Shown in pieces: positions 1 to 13,029 of a stretch of DNA of 64,000 nucleotides. A program made the position numbers and the translations under genes. Location: assembly GCA_022702705.1 (NCBI GenBank), contig CM040424.1, positions 74,088,709-74,152,708 on the forward strand, given 5' to 3'. Numbering within the stretch: position 1 is the first letter of the stretch; every line of letters starts with the position of its first letter. The notes beneath the pieces are model-generated. The model searched no databases. It saw only the letters and a program-made list of their open reading frames with translations, and was not told the origin of the DNA. The stretch comes from Papilionanthe hookeriana x Papilionanthe teres (Eukaryota > Streptophyta > Magnoliopsida > Asparagales > Orchidaceae).

Positions 1-519
1 ACATCGAGGTTAAAAGGATATTGGAAAAAAACCAAGAAATGCAAAAGTAAAAATTCGTTGCTTGAGTACGTTTCTTTCAAAGCATATCGAGTTTTGTTCT
101 TTTACGCATAATAATTCAACTCTACTTTCGGTGAGCGAACAATACGCATCATCTGAATGTGTTCGTTAATATATTCAAGAAATGTCGATGACGGTTTTAC
201 ACACACGTTCAATTTATTCTATCTACTCGTCTTTCGATGAAATTACAATCTGGCGTTACCCGATATTAACTTTGTTTGGCAGAATACTATGAATCACAAC
301 TACTGATTACATACACGTTAATGCTAATGATTCCATAAATTCGTTGATATGCTGTTTGTGTCCCCTGTATTTATAGATGCATTTATTGTAAATGCGGCTC
401 ATATTATGTTTCACAAGTTGTTCGCCGATATTTTGTCGGAGAAACAATCCAATACATATTATGAATGACAATAATTACTGATTTATTAAGTCATTATGTG
501 TAAGCTAAGAATTAAGGTA

Positions 520-1065
520 TCAATAACAACGTAAAATAAGTCAATGATACGAATAACACTTAATACCGTAATAACACGCAATAACACCCAATAACACGTA
601 AATAATACGCCAATAACACAAAAATAATACCAGAATAACATGCAATAACACGAAATAACACAAAAATAATACGCCAATAACACACAATAAAACGTAAATA
701 TACACTAATAACAAGTAAATAATACGCTTATAACACGTTAATAATACCAGAATAACAGAACGATAGAATACCTCGTAAATAATACTCGCACAAAACTTAA
801 GTAACTACAACCAAGCACGTTCAGAAAATAAATAAATTATTAACATGTTTATTATATGAATAACACGCGAATAATATGTAAATACCACGCGAGTAACAAC
901 TACAATATCTCGCTCGTGTTACCGCGCGTTCGACTCGCATATTCCACCGTGTTACCGCGGCTTTTAATCGGTAAAACGTACATATTAACATTTGCCTTTT
1001 AAATCGTTAATAAATCGTGTTACCGTCGAAAAATAAATTTTTAATAAATCGTGTTACTCTGCTTA
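520..1065. repeat. AATAACAC tract with orientation switch (MULE-A, middle tract)
   Basis: From about 520 to 900 the sequence is built from irregularly spaced AATAACAC/AATAATAC units, often followed by G or C. From about 918 to 1,065 the units read GTGTTACC on the plus strand, so the tract flips orientation near 910. The same transition, including GTGTTACCGCGCGTT, occurs in MULE-B near 25,800-25,900. It lies downstream of the protease 3' end. Confidence 0.85.
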
Positions 1066-1499
1066 AAAAAATCGTATTATTCTAAATTAATAATTTTTTA
1101 GAAATATTTATAGCATAAAAATAAAATTTTCTATACTTAAAAATCATTATAACATAAAGAATACGTAGATTTTAATAATGGATCCCCTTCATTTATTTTA
1201 GATACGGTGGAAATATACCAAACAATTATAGTTACACAGTTAATTTCAGAATCCATATAGCAATTTATGATGGAATATTTTTAATTTCCAAAACAAAGGT
1301 AATATTTGTGAAACTCGTGATAGTTTTTTAACCACACCATTGTACATGGAAATGAAATATTTCAGAAAAAAAACTAATATTTTAGAAAAAAACTCTGCCA
1401 CAATGAACCATCTATATCATCCATATATACCATTTGACAAGAAAATTGCAGTAAATAAACATCAAAAGCTTGATTAAGAAATATTCATACATTTACAAG

Positions 1500-4400
1500 C
1501 TTAACAACTACACTTTCAATTTCTTCTCAGAGCGTACGACATCATACATATTATGAATGATGTATCAAAATGGCATAGTAAGCCTTCCTAGCTATTTTCC
1601 GATAACTTTCGCATCCCATAGATGCATTCTCATTGCAATAAAAAATGCATGGAGCGTAAGAAAAGCACACTCGAGAAGCTTATAATATTAAGTAAATGCC
1701 TTAAAAATTGACATGGTATCGCTAATGAATTCACTTGATAAGCACTCGTTATATATTGTGTTCAACATTACATAATTGCATTCCGCTAAGACTCGTTATA
1801 TACCGAGTTCTAAAAATAAAGAAGCTACGATGTATGGAGTCCATAAGAAATGAAAAATCGACAAGACTTTTAATGTATTTCGTAGGCAAGGAATTTCACT
1901 ACACACAACTTAATCCCTTTGCGTATAAGACACATCATATGCAAATTCTCGCTCCGAATCTTCCATGTAATCCTCGCTAATTTAAGTATTATTTAACGGG
2001 TCTTCACTCAAAGACGATCAAGTCGCATGAACTTACAAATCCAACATCCCATGCTCAATGCCGTTCGATCGTGTTTGGCACTCTCGCACTATCGCTCTCA
2101 GCCATTCGTTATTTCGCTTTGAAAAGATCTCCACAACTTTAACGAATACGTCGATTCCGTATACAAACAAATCAAGTGTAACTTCGTGTGTCACTATGTG
2201 TTATTATGTTCAAAATAATATTTTGAAAGAGTCGAAAGAGTCAATTTACTTACAACTAGTCTAAAGATGTGCCTTATGGGCTCTTATTGAAGGGAGTCGT
2301 AAATTCTTCATCTAAAGTTATCGATATCGTGCACCAACAAAATCCAGCGATCATTATGCACAATCGGGAAATGACATTCGTGCCACTTAAAGTCTCCATA
2401 GCTATGTATAATAAACGTTTCATTACCGCCGTATTTCGTGCATCCGAATAACATCATTAGTTTTAGTTTAGCCATATTTATTAAAAATATAATACAAAGT
2501 AGAAAGTGACTAAAAAATATTACTAAATATGAAGGTGAAACATGAGGTAAGGCACCATAGTCAGTCTCCTCAATGTTCGTTCGCGCAATAAATAGAGTAA
2601 AAGATCTATGTGTTCATTTCCGAGAGACTTATCGGTTAAGATCTACTTCGTGTTGTTCTATCAATCATAATGCCCCCTCTAAACAACACAACATAGTAAT
2701 TTGTGACGATAACATACAACATGGCGTTAATTCACAAAAACACAACTACAAAAATCAAATTAAATGTTCGCATTAACTTACGGGTCCTAGTGGCTCGCAA
2801 GACTGATCGATCACTTCCACATTTCCGTGGTATCAAAGATCTACCAAAGATAATCAATAGGTCCAGGAGTGTGATCAGCCTCGCAACATCAAACAATGTT
2901 TATCAAAGACATGGAGAATATATAAATTATAGTTCAACCTTTATTAGCACTAAACTATGGCGACCGTCTTTACCGTAGCCTCGACTAGATATTTCAATAT
3001 TTTCTTCTTATATCTTCGTCGTCATCACCTCAGTGGCATCAATATTCCCACCTCACGCCACAAGACGCGCGTCCGTAATGTAAAAATATGTTTTTAGTAA
3101 ACATATAAGAAAGGTAGTTCGTATCGTTAAAATAAAATGATGTAGTACTCACTGATATATAATCTAACATACTCCTTATTGCTCGATCGACTTCATCGGG
3201 GTCTTCTTGCAATGTCGAATCCCCAATAAACACTGGCAACTTCTACATCCTTACTATGCACCGCCGCCTTCGTCACCTCTCCTGAGGATCAATCCGTGCA
3301 TTGGCCTCGTCACGTCCGAAATCAATCAATATCGGCCTCGTCACCGCCGATCCTCAATACGCACATCACTGACCATTTCCGCATCAATATGCAACCACTC
3401 TCGGCCACCGTCGGATCATCAATTTGTACATCGGCCTCGGGCCTCTCACGGGAGACTAATCCGCAAATCGACATCTTCGCCACCGCCGATCATCAACTGC
3501 ACACTCCACTCTCGGCCTCTACCGGATCATCCGCATGCATATCTACTTACGCATGTACCACAAAGATCTATATGTCCGTCGCCCAATGTCCGAAAGGGAT
3601 CATCTATATGCATGTGATCCTCTCAGAGAAAGTGTCTATACGCTACTCCTATGCCTTTCGAATCGGGTATCGAGTGGCCTGTAGTTCGAACAACCTCTTC
3701 CGGAACTACTATCGGACTGCCTCTCCACCTCCTTTTCATCATGTTTTCAACCAACCTATGTGTGTGTTCCCGCGAGGTCACACAATGATCAAACATCGTA
3801 TGCAACAGACATCACGCTTTTAATGCACTGGCCTTGTATATGTAAGCTGACTTGGTGCTGATCTTTCATCAAATCATACATAGCTTCAATGAGGATGGTC
3901 CTGCCTTAGTCTCGTGTTGTGGGCGAGGCCTTGGAGGAGTATGTGGTCTCTCCTCCGACCTGGTATGCGCCTCGACTTCATCATCCCTCAAATCTAAGAA
4001 CATGTCATCGAATTCGCAATGAAATTAAACATGTCATTTCAGAGGCCACCATTTAACCATTTACAATTATTTTAATGCAATGAATGACAAACCCGTGAAG
4101 GATGAAGCCCCTAAATGTTTCTACGAATCCGTTTCTTTATGAATCATCACGACTTGTCGTGGCCATCTCAAAGATACGTGGTCGAGCCTCAGAGCGGCAG
4201 GAGTAACTAGTGATGTCATCTCGTAAAACCATACCGAGGATGTCATACACAATAACCATTTATGTACGAAAAAACAACAAAACTAAAATTCATACCGACA
4301 TGTTTTAAAGAATGGAAGAAATACATACCTGCTTAAAATACGAAACCTGTGATATAGCCCAATGATTTATTATCCTTTAATTTTGTAAGCCGTGTCGACT

Positions 4401-4960
4401 TGTTCTAACAACATTTCACATACAGTTGCACTAATTAAAATAGTAAACATCTCATTGAAGAGCTTAACTTAACAAGCTCGCGTGCACGCGAAAATTATCG
4501 TACGAAAAAAATAGGTTAGCTTAGCAAAATTTTAAATACAACTCGCTCAAAAGGAGGAGAAGATGCTTATTCGCAAAATAACTGGCCATTTGTTCCTTTA
4601 TCGTTTCGGCATCATCCGCAGTTTGGGCCTAATCTCTTTCCCATGCGCACGCTCTCCTCTCATAGTGCATGTCAAGCAACAAGGCCACGTGTCGCATTCA
4701 GTCGCCCTTTTCTACTAAATCGAAAACCCTCCTCATGTTATTCCAACATCTCAAAATATGCAATGTCAGACATTGTCTTCGGGGATGGGGGCATGTCAAA
4801 AATGCACTTCTCGCTCCTTTAAGTTATGAACCGTCTCCTGGAAATGCGATTCCTAAGTCCATCCAAAGATAACCTAACAAGTAGATGGACGACATATACA
4901 GTCAAAAGTCCTTGCGCTCAATATCCTACAAAATGAAGAAAGTTATACATAAATTACACA
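1500..4960 (-). pseudogene. Ulp1-like cysteine protease relic of MULE-A
   Basis: Minus-strand remains of a C48-family (Ulp1/SENP-like) protease of the type carried by plant MULEs. The piece at 2,269-2,451 reads as the segment holding the catalytic His and Asp (VHNDRWILLVHDID, then RIYDSL). The His that should precede Trp is Arg here (codon 2,347-2,349). A frayed Cys segment (GCWICKFM) lies near 2,050-2,110. The piece at 3,039-3,239 matches the acidic linker of the MULE-B protein (EDPDEV motif). 4,140-4,915 matches the N-terminal plant-mobile-type region. Internal stops and frameshifts make it a pseudogene. Family assignment rests on motif order and on nucleotide similarity to MULE-B. Confidence 0.7.
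3240..3620. repeat. Degenerate GC-richer tandem repeats in the MULE-A protease linker
   Basis: A block much richer in C than its surroundings, with recurring CTCGGCC and CACCGCCGATC words at uneven spacing. It occupies the place where the MULE-B protease has its own, different tandem repeats. It reads open on the plus strand, but that frame is most likely an accident of composition. Confidence 0.5.
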
Positions 4961-4984
4961 CCAATGACCGATGAAAATCGTATC

Positions 4985-5655
4985 ACTATATAATAAATCA
5001 AAATAAACAAAAGAATACATGAATAACACAAACTGTAAACGTAAATACATCAATATTAATACAACAATAATAATACATGAATAACATAATAATAATACAG
5101 AATAATACTGCAAATAATAGCATCAAAATAATACAATAACCTAAACACCAGCACAACATACTTAATGCAGGATAACACATCAAAATAAATCGACATAAAA
5201 CAATAATATACGAATAACATAACAAAGCATACGAAATACATTAATATTAATACAATAAATAATACATGAATAACACAATAATAATACAGGAATAACACAA
5301 AAATAACACATCAAAATAACACAATAACCTAAACACCTAAGAATAACACATGAACACAAGAGCAACACATCAACTAAAGTAACATATTAATAATACATGA
5401 ATTACACACTAATAATACGTGAATAACACTGTAATAACACAACAATAACACAATACTAAAACGTCAAAAGAGTTGCCTACGTATGTTATTGCTGTATAAA
5501 TAAACCAATAACCTAAACACATAAGAATAACACATGAACACAAGAGTAACATATCAACTAAAGTAACACATCAATAATACAAGAATTACACAACCCTAAA
5601 ACATGAATAACATGGTAATAACACGACAATACAACAATAACACGTATAAAACAAA
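4985..5655. repeat. AATAACAC tract (MULE-A, right tract)
   Basis: Dense AATAACAC/AATAATAC units on the plus strand, upstream of the protease N-terminal region. A short reversed arm (GGTGTTACTGGTGGTG) follows at about 5,775. The position and polarity match the right tract of MULE-B at 29,515-29,950. Confidence 0.85.
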
Positions 5656-6320
5656 GGTTTAATTTATGTTATCGGCGATTTAGGATGTCGATTATCGAAT
5701 GTATAACATTTACTTAATAATATAACAATACAACGCAAATAAATACAATGCTTTAATGGGTTATCACAGTTCATTAAAGGTGTTACTGGTGGTGTTATTA
5801 TCGTATTATCTACGCTTAAGAATTCACGTTTCGCAGTTTAGTTTTTTAGAATGTGAATGTGATAATATGTTTTGTCTTTCATTGAGGTTTACTAAACCTC
5901 GAGACTCATGGTGCTTACTAAACCCCAAGATTGCTATGCTTTTCTTCCGTGTACCCCGTCATATTCTCGATTTAACCAACCGCTCTTGACGCCACGTCTC
6001 CTTCTTCGCCAGAGTTTAAGCACCGAATTGTGGCCCCGTGCGGTCGACCTATGAATATGGATAGCGAAATGGTCGCGGGTTCCGAAGAACATGAACTATG
6101 AAATGGCCAAGGCGTTATATGAGAGAAGAAAAGGTTTTTTTAACGACGGCCGGTCGATTTCGAGCCGAGTCGCAATTAATTTCAAGTATTTAATTTTTCT
6201 CTCAAGGGACTGCATATTTGCCATGTGTTGCTACGTATGATTATTACGTGACAGCTTTCTGATTCGCACGAGCTACGTGAAGTGAGTCCCCGATGGAAAG
6301 AAATTTTTCAGAATGATGGG
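5656..6320. other. MULE-A right end region, no gene recognised
   Basis: Holds the short reversed repeat arm and a GC-richer block (about 5,985-6,300) in the place where the MULE-B TIR would be. I see no clear similarity to either TIR set in the window, and the partner TIR would lie outside it. Confidence 0.35.
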
Positions 6321-6960
6321 AATAAGGAGATAAATTTGTAGTTTTTATTTATCTTTATTTAACTTAGTTTTATCATTTTAAATGAGTAATAATTAATAGG
6401 TAATATATATATATTATCAAATTAATTATATTTAGATAAATTTATATGTAATTATTCAATAGTTGATTAATTTATAAAAATTTATTTTAAACTTTAAATT
6501 ATTTAATAAAATTACAAATAAATTTTAATTTATATAATTAATAATTAATTAATATTAAATTATTAACTAATAAGTAATTATTGATTTATATAGCTAATTT
6601 TTTGTTAAGGTAAATGCCCCTTTTTTTATATTTTTTTAAGCTTTGGATACTCTTTTATAATTTTTTTTATTTAATATTTATCTTTGGATATTATTAGAAT
6701 TTAGTTATTAACATAACAAACTGTTTTCAAGATTTAACTACCTCTAGATTTAATAAATCCATATTTTCAGGATTCATTAAATCATATTTAAACTAAATCA
6801 TACATGCAAATAAACAGGCCTATAATTAACTTCCGTACTCACAACACATATTCCTTTAGTTGGATTTATTTTAGCTAAGGAAAAAAGAAATAAGATATTT
6901 AACGGTGAGATGAACCTGATTCAAAATAAATCTAAAATTAAAAAAGGAAAAGGGTTACCT
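6321..6960. other. Very AT-rich spacer
   Basis: Mostly A and T with short palindromic TTAATTAATTAA-like words. No coding signal, terminal repeat or target duplication was recognised. Confidence 0.4.
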
Positions 6961-7089
6961 ATTCAAATACATGGATTCACTCTCTTTTTCTCCTCTTATC
7001 TCTTCTATATCTCTTCTTAGGTTGAGCCCTACTCTCAACTGGAAGAATTTTATCTCTTCTAATATTTTTAGTTCAACTAATTTTAATTT

Positions 7090-10000
7090 ATATTATGTCT
7101 CAAGTTCCTCGTATCGAGTTTCTTTCTCTGATTAATAAATTTGTTATGACTCAAAGCATAAGCCACTAGCATTGGCAGGGTGTACGATCGACAGGCGTGC
7201 TTTTTATTGTAATTTACAGCAAGTTATTGCTAGAATTTGGAAATTAAATGGTGTGGTTGAACTTTTATCTTTATTTAAAAGTTTCTTTCTTTTTAACCTT
7301 ATTTGTGTTTAGGATTTTGCCATGGTCTTGGCTTGTGGCCTTATGATTTTAAACATGTCAAAGGGATTTTAAAGAAATACCCATTTAGGTTAAATTTCTT
7401 CATTTACCTTATATGTTGTTGGATGGGGTTATTATTTCGGAAATAACTAGTCATATAGGTGTTTCATTGGTTGTTGATAATTTAACATTTAAATTTTCAA
7501 TACTTTCTTTTACTAGGGTTAATATTCAGATAAATTTAAACTCCATCCATCATAGCCTCATTTCTCTACATATTAAGGGGCAAAAGTTTAACTTACATGT
7601 GTTTAACTAATGGAAGTCTTCTCCCTAAAAGACATGTATATTTGCTCATGATTATCAGTCTTGTCCTAAGGTAGTGCATGTTTAGTCTACTGTTGTGCTC
7701 CAATAAATAGAGGAAATAGGAATTTTAGGAATTATAATAACAGAAAATTGTATAGGACCAAGAGTTGGCTCCCTCTTCATGTTGTGGTTTCTATTATTAA
7801 TAATAACACTACTGCCCCTAATATGAATATCCATGCTAATCTTTTATCTAATAGCACTGAATATACTGGTGATAATGTTGATTATCATCATATTAAATCT
7901 TTGTTGTTCATAGTGTTATTATTGATCCTGAAAGTTTTGTTTTACCTCTGACAAATTCTTATGCTGCTATTGAGCTGAAACAAATTTTGAGTTTGCAAAT
8001 TGCTTTACTTAATGGAAATGAGAGCTTTGTTTCACCTCAATTTTATCTAATGTTAAGGCAAATGAAAGTTTAGTTTTTATTCTTCTTAATTCTAAGTTTG
8101 GTGTGAGTAGTATCATTGCTCAAAAACTTTATTATTATAAGTATTCCTAGTGTTATGACAAGAAATTGTATTCCTAATATGCTCAACGCCGCTCTAAATA
8201 TTGTTTTTGTCTCTTTGCCCTCTACTTCTCAGGCAAAAAAAGGTAAAACCAGAATGGATAATGTTATATGTTAGTTTTCTTTTATGTTTCTTTTTACTTG
8301 CTCTTTTGATTATTATGTAGTATGTCAATATTCAGCTTGAAATTATCGTGGGTTTGGTAATGAAACCCATGTTGCTGATAGTGAAAGAATCATTTGTGAG
8401 AATCATGCCCATATGATTAGCCTAATCGAAACAAAATTTTCTCTCTCTTCTATATCTAATAATATTTCTATCAATAAGTATTGGCTTCTTTATAATGAGG
8501 GAAATGTAAATAACTTTGAATTGCTAATATTGGTTTTATTTAAATTAAATAAAATGTCGAGATTCTTTATTTTATTGTTTTAGAAGTTAAATATCAATAC
8601 ATTCAAGGACATTTTACTTTCTTTTCCACTTTTAAACTTTTTATTACTTTCATTTATGCTGACAATAGCTCTACTGTTAGCAAAGATCTTTGGAGTCTTA
8701 TTGCTTATCTTACTACTAATATTAATGATCATTTGTTGGATGACTTTAATTGTATTCTTAGAATTAGTGAAAAGGTAGATGGTAATCCTCACATTCCTTC
8801 AAAATTAACTGAATTTAATAATTGTCTTCTCAATTCTAATTTTTTTGAACTACAAAATATTTTGTTTGTATAACTATCAAATATATAATCATATAAGAAA
8901 CCTTATTGATGGGGATTTTTGTAATGCTTCTTAGGTGGATTTATTTTATGATTCTTTTCTTAAAGTTTTTGATAATTCCACTTATGATCACTCTTTTATT
9001 TTTATATCCTCACGAGCTTCTTATTTTTTAAAGCATAAATTTTTGTATGAAAATTATTTGAGCAATTACATTAGTTTTTATGATATTATTAATGAAGCTT
9101 AGAATATTCATGTTAAAGGTGATCCTTTATTTTATCTTTGCAGTAAACTGAAGAATGTTTATGAATCTCTTAAGCATTATAGTTGGAATATTTCTAATTA
9201 CATTTCTAATCATATTAATGAGTTAAAGGATCAACTGGTAATTATTTTGAATAATTTGACAGTTAATCATCTTTGCATTGATTTACTTTGTCAAGCCTCT
9301 ATCAATCAAGATAATCTCCATAATGCCCTTTCTTGTAATTATAAATGGTTAAAAGAAATGATTAAGTGTGATTGAATTTTTAAAGAAGATGATGATGTAA
9401 ATTTCTCCACTAAAAAGTTAAAATTAGTAATAATTCTACTTTTATTAAAGAAATTTTAGTCAGTGATGTTTACTTGGAACATCAACAAAATAGTACTAAT
9501 GAAGTTGTTTCTCTTTTTAAAAATTTTTGCTCAATAATTATGTTGATATTCCTTCCTTTATTTTTGATAAATTCCATGTTATCAATTATATTTATTCTTT
9601 GTATTGTGAAACTTTATTAAAATATTTCTCCATTGATGAAATTTAAAATATTTTTTATTCTATTAGGAATTGTAGATCTCCAAGTCATGATGGTTTCACT
9701 TATAAGTTTTTTAAGGACTCTTAGAATATAGTTGGGAATGATTATGTTCTTGATATAAAATATTTTTTAATAATAGTAATTCCAATAGAGTTACACATAT
9801 TGCTATCACTTTAATTCCAAAATAAAAAATTGTTGAATCTTTAAATGGTTTTAGTCATTTCTCTGTATGCAATACCTTCTATATGGTCTTTGCTAAGTTA
9901 TTAGCTGACATAATTAAGGCTATTATGCGCAATATAATCAATCATGTTCAAGCTGCTTTTAAAGGAAGAGATAATATTCATAATATCATCTTGCCAAATG

Positions 10001-12310
10001 AGTTTTTTATGGGTTTAACACTATCAATTATATAAAGAAATTTTATTCTAAAATAAATTTTCTTAAATCTTTTCATTATTTTAGTCAAAATTTTCTTTAT
10101 GATAAAATGTTCAAATCGGGTTTTCCATCTAGTTTTCTTAAATAAGTTAAAGCTTTTTACGATTGATGTCTATTTTTCTATCATTATTAATGGTGAAAAG
10201 AATGGTTACTTTTCTTCTTCTTCTAGTTTGAGCCAAGGTTGTCCTTTGTCACCTTATCTTTTTTGCTATAGTTATAGATGCTCTTCTTCAATGCTAGATA
10301 TTCAGTATAATTATATTATGCAAATGATTTAAATACAACTAATCATCTTATATATTATAATGATCTATTATTTTTTTGAGATGTTGCTTCTCCTATTATG
10401 TTTTATCTTACCAATATTTTGAACATGTTTAGTCATGCTTCAAATTTTGCTGCTAATTTTTCTAAGTCTGTTATTCATTATTCTAAAATTATTGTTGATA
10501 TTTTGAAGCATATTTTAGGTATCATTAATGTTGTAAATATCAAACATCAACTCTAGAAATACATTGATATTATTACAAATTGCTCTAAGCTTAATGTGAT
10601 TAAATGTCATATTTTTGTTGATAAGCTTCAAAAATGGTTGACTAGCTCAAAGCAAAAAAGTTTTATTTATGAATGGCCATTTTCAATTAACTAGTTACGC
10701 TATTAGAAGTTATATTTTATTATTGGTTCTGTTTCACTTCTCTTCCTAAATGTATTAAGAAGAAAATTACTTCATTGATGAGTAGTTTTTTTTTTCATAA
10801 TAATAATGATAATAAAATGACTATTATTTCTTGGAAAAGTACTTCTCTTTCAAAAGTTCTTGAATAGTTTAGTATTCCTTTTTTTGATAATAACAATTTG
10901 ATGTGTAAAGCTAAAATTATTTGGAGGCATTTTGATGTTAACTTTTTCCTAGCCAAATGAAGTATGCATAATTATGACACTATTTGGATTACTTTTGTTT
11001 CTAAATTTTCTACTTTTTGTAAATATCCTATGAAATGTTCTACTAAGATTAGAAGACGTCTCACTTTTTAAGTTAATATTAAAAGTAATCTTATTTTTTT
11101 CTTTGATCCTTGTAGTAGATGATCATGTTTATTTGAACGTTATAGTAATGTAGTTTTTGAGTGATTTTGTTTACCTAAAATTATCAAAATTAAAGATATC
11201 GTTGTTAGTGACCACTAGTTATTTCCTCAAGCTTTGAATATTCCAAATGATTGTTTACTTCATATTTATGACACCCTTATTATTAATGATGGCAATCGTT
11301 GTCCTTGAAAAGAAAATAATTTTTATAGTTATAAAAATATTTATCATTTTATTTATGAAAATTTACCCATTAGAGATTGGAATAGATTAATCTAATATAA
11401 AGACTATTTTATTAATTTGGCTTTATTTTCTTAGAAGATTTTTAATTTTGTTCTTAAAATTGGTGATATTCTTAATTATAGTGGTATCAATGTTAGTCTT
11501 AATTTCTTTCATTGCCTTAATTATGGAGGTAAAGTACTCAAAATTATTATTGATGTTTGTTTTTAGGTCTAAAGATGTGATGTGAATGTGTTGGTGGAAG
11601 GTTAAATATTTAGAAGGGAAATGTGGTGGTCATCAATGGAAGAAGATGCTAACCACCTTTCTAATTTATTGTGTTTTATGACAAGTCATAAGAGCCTCTA
11701 AATTTGAAAATTCAACTTTCTAGAAACTAAAATTAAATTATAAATAATAAAATACAAATTTAAATATTTCTTCTTGATATTTTTTTTTTGATCGACCAAA
11801 AATGGGCTCTTAATCGAGCACTTTCTTTTACTTTGACTGGGGCTCTTGTAAGTAGACATTCAACTTCGTTTATGTGAGAGTTTGAATGTGTATTAAACTT
11901 CAATTGATTCTCATAATTTCTTTTCCATTTTCGACTAAATCTTTTTGCACCTCTTAATTCTTCATGATACAAAACATGATCTCCATTTATAAAAATAACC
12001 ATATATTATTTTGCATCGCTTAATAGTTTAGAAACTCATAAGCACTTATTTTTTGAATGTTCTTTCTCACATAACTTATTGAAAAATTATATTCCTATTG
12101 TGTTATTTTTATTATTGTCATTAACTATTTCCAAGTTTTCTATTATGCGGAGAGCATCGGTTTTAAAATTCAAAATATATTCTACATGTTAGCTATTCAA
12201 AGTATTGTTTGTAAAATTTGGTCTGAAGTAAATAATGATTCTTTTTTAAATAATTCTAATGCTTCTCAAGAGATTATTATTAAAAGAGTTCATTGAAAAT
12301 TTAGGCAAAA
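7090..12310 (+). pseudogene. LINE polyprotein relic
   Basis: Coding remains of the LINE above. The product would nick DNA (APE-type endonuclease), copy the element RNA (reverse transcriptase) and bind nucleic acid (DUF4283 and zf-RVT segments). The reverse transcriptase YxDD core is degraded: the expected active-site loop near 10,345-10,372 reads YYNDLLFF. A stretch at about 11,570-12,010 fits the LINE poorly and could be a small insertion. No intact frame longer than about 80 codons survives, so no functional protein is expected. Confidence 0.7.
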
Positions 12311-12429
12311 AAAAGTAGAAAATGAAAGTTCAAACATGAAATTCCCATCTTTATCAAAAAAAATTTTAACTCGTAGTTGTTTCTTCTATTTTTAGGATCG
12401 TTATGGTTTGAATCTATTTCATTACTAGC

Positions 12430-12860
12430 ATTCTCGTTCTCTATTTTTCTTAAATTTGTATTATGATTGGTTTGAAGAAGTTTTTTTTGAAAATTATGGT
12501 GAGGCTGATTTGTTGTTTTTTGACTTGTTGCCTTTTAGTTGGATTGCTTTTGTTATATGTTTATTGGCTGGTTTCATGGAGCCTCTATTTATATTTATTT
12601 TGAGGCTGATTGGGTTTTTAGTTTCGTACTTTGCTTTTGTTGTCTTTTTGTTAGACTGCTTCATTTATCTACATTTTGGTTGGCTCGATGGAGCCTTACC
12701 TAGATCTGTTTTGCTGTTGATTGGGTTTTTCTGATCTCTCTTGATGCCTTTTGGCTGGGCTGCTTCTTATATATGTATATCGGTTGGTTTGATGGAGCCT
12801 TTACACGACTATGTTATATTTCTATTGAGTTAGACTTGTCCAACCCAATTAGAAATATAT
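12430..12860 (+). repeat. T-rich tail with recurring TGGTTTGATGGAGCC motif
   Basis: A T-rich segment in which a TGG(T/C)T(G/C)GATGGAGCC-like word recurs near 12,572, 12,678 and 12,785, with GATTGGGTTTTT words between. It follows the LINE coding remains and is read as its 3' untranslated region. The open hydrophobic frame here is a composition effect. Confidence 0.5.
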
Positions 12861-12889
12861 AATAAACAATTTTGAGGGGGACATTTACG

Positions 12890-13022
12890 TACCAATCATC
12901 CAAAACTTTAAATATAACATTTTGGCCACAAAATTTTAAAATTTATAATTTTACCACTGAAAACTTTATTTCCTTTTGAAAAAGGAGTGGTCAATTTGTT
13001 ATATTTAAAGTTTTCGGTGGTG
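12890..13022. repeat. Short fold-back repeat, possible MITE or element end
   Basis: AAAACTTTAAATATAAC at about 12,903 is matched by its reverse complement near 13,000 (GTTATATTTAAAGTTTTC), which would form a hairpin about 120 bp long. A related inverted word (GGTGATTGGTGTATAAAA) occurs near 14,145, so this may be one end of a 1.3-kb non-autonomous element reaching to about 14,165. Confidence 0.45.
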
Positions 13023-13029
13023 ATGTGTG

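Larger units (their letters stand above)
1..6320. mobile_element. MULE-A: right part of a decayed Ulp1-carrying Mutator-like element
   Basis: This stretch is collinear with the right half of the well-bounded MULE at 21,572-30,602. From left to right it has a short-repeat tract that flips orientation, a minus-strand Ulp1-like protease relic, and a second repeat tract. Nucleotide similarity is visible at several points, for example 4,140-4,230 against 28,690-28,775, 4,340-4,440 against 28,885-28,990, and 4,740-4,915 against 29,300-29,495. The transposase half would lie left of the window. The right end is not defined: no TIR partner is available, and the limit near 6,320 is only where the last GC-richer block stops. 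The protease is broken by stops and frameshifts, so this is an old copy. Confidence 0.7.
6960..12880 (+). mobile_element. Degenerate L1-type LINE (DUF4283, endonuclease, reverse transcriptase, zf-RVT)
   Basis: Successive plus-strand pieces appear in the order of a plant L1-type LINE. A DUF4283-like segment lies at about 7,150-7,680. An endonuclease start at about 8,340-8,460 reads NYRGFGNET and then MISLIETKFS, resembling the usual WNIRGLG...LLETK motif. Reverse transcriptase blocks lie at 9,640-10,380: SPSHDGF, ITLIPK, then SLSQGCPLSPYLF at 10,215-10,262. A zf-RVT-like C terminus at about 12,030 reads ETHKHLFFECSFS. Stops and frameshifts are frequent throughout. Sequence from 12,311 on looks like a 3' tail. 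No flanking duplication was found, and both ends are approximate. Confidence 0.75.

Noticed and set aside
486..683. Hydrophobic YYFCVI/VLLMCY-type open frames on the strand opposite AATAACAC tracts (also 4,998-5,368, 25,962-26,299, 29,550-29,986)
   Set aside because: They are direct translations of the short repeat in whatever frame lacks stops, have no start context and break wherever the repeat slips. Not genes.
520..1065. Regularly repeated short units that could suggest a CRISPR-like array
   Set aside because: Units are 7-10 bp, spacing is irregular, there are no unique spacers and the setting is a plant transposon.
3207..3823. Two overlapping plus-strand open frames of 136 and 175 codons
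   Set aside because: They lie antisense to the MULE-A protease linker in C-rich repeats, and the sequence matches no family.
12456..12734. 92-codon hydrophobic frame resembling a membrane protein
   Set aside because: Low-complexity T-rich LINE tail with an internal motif repeat; no supporting family or context.
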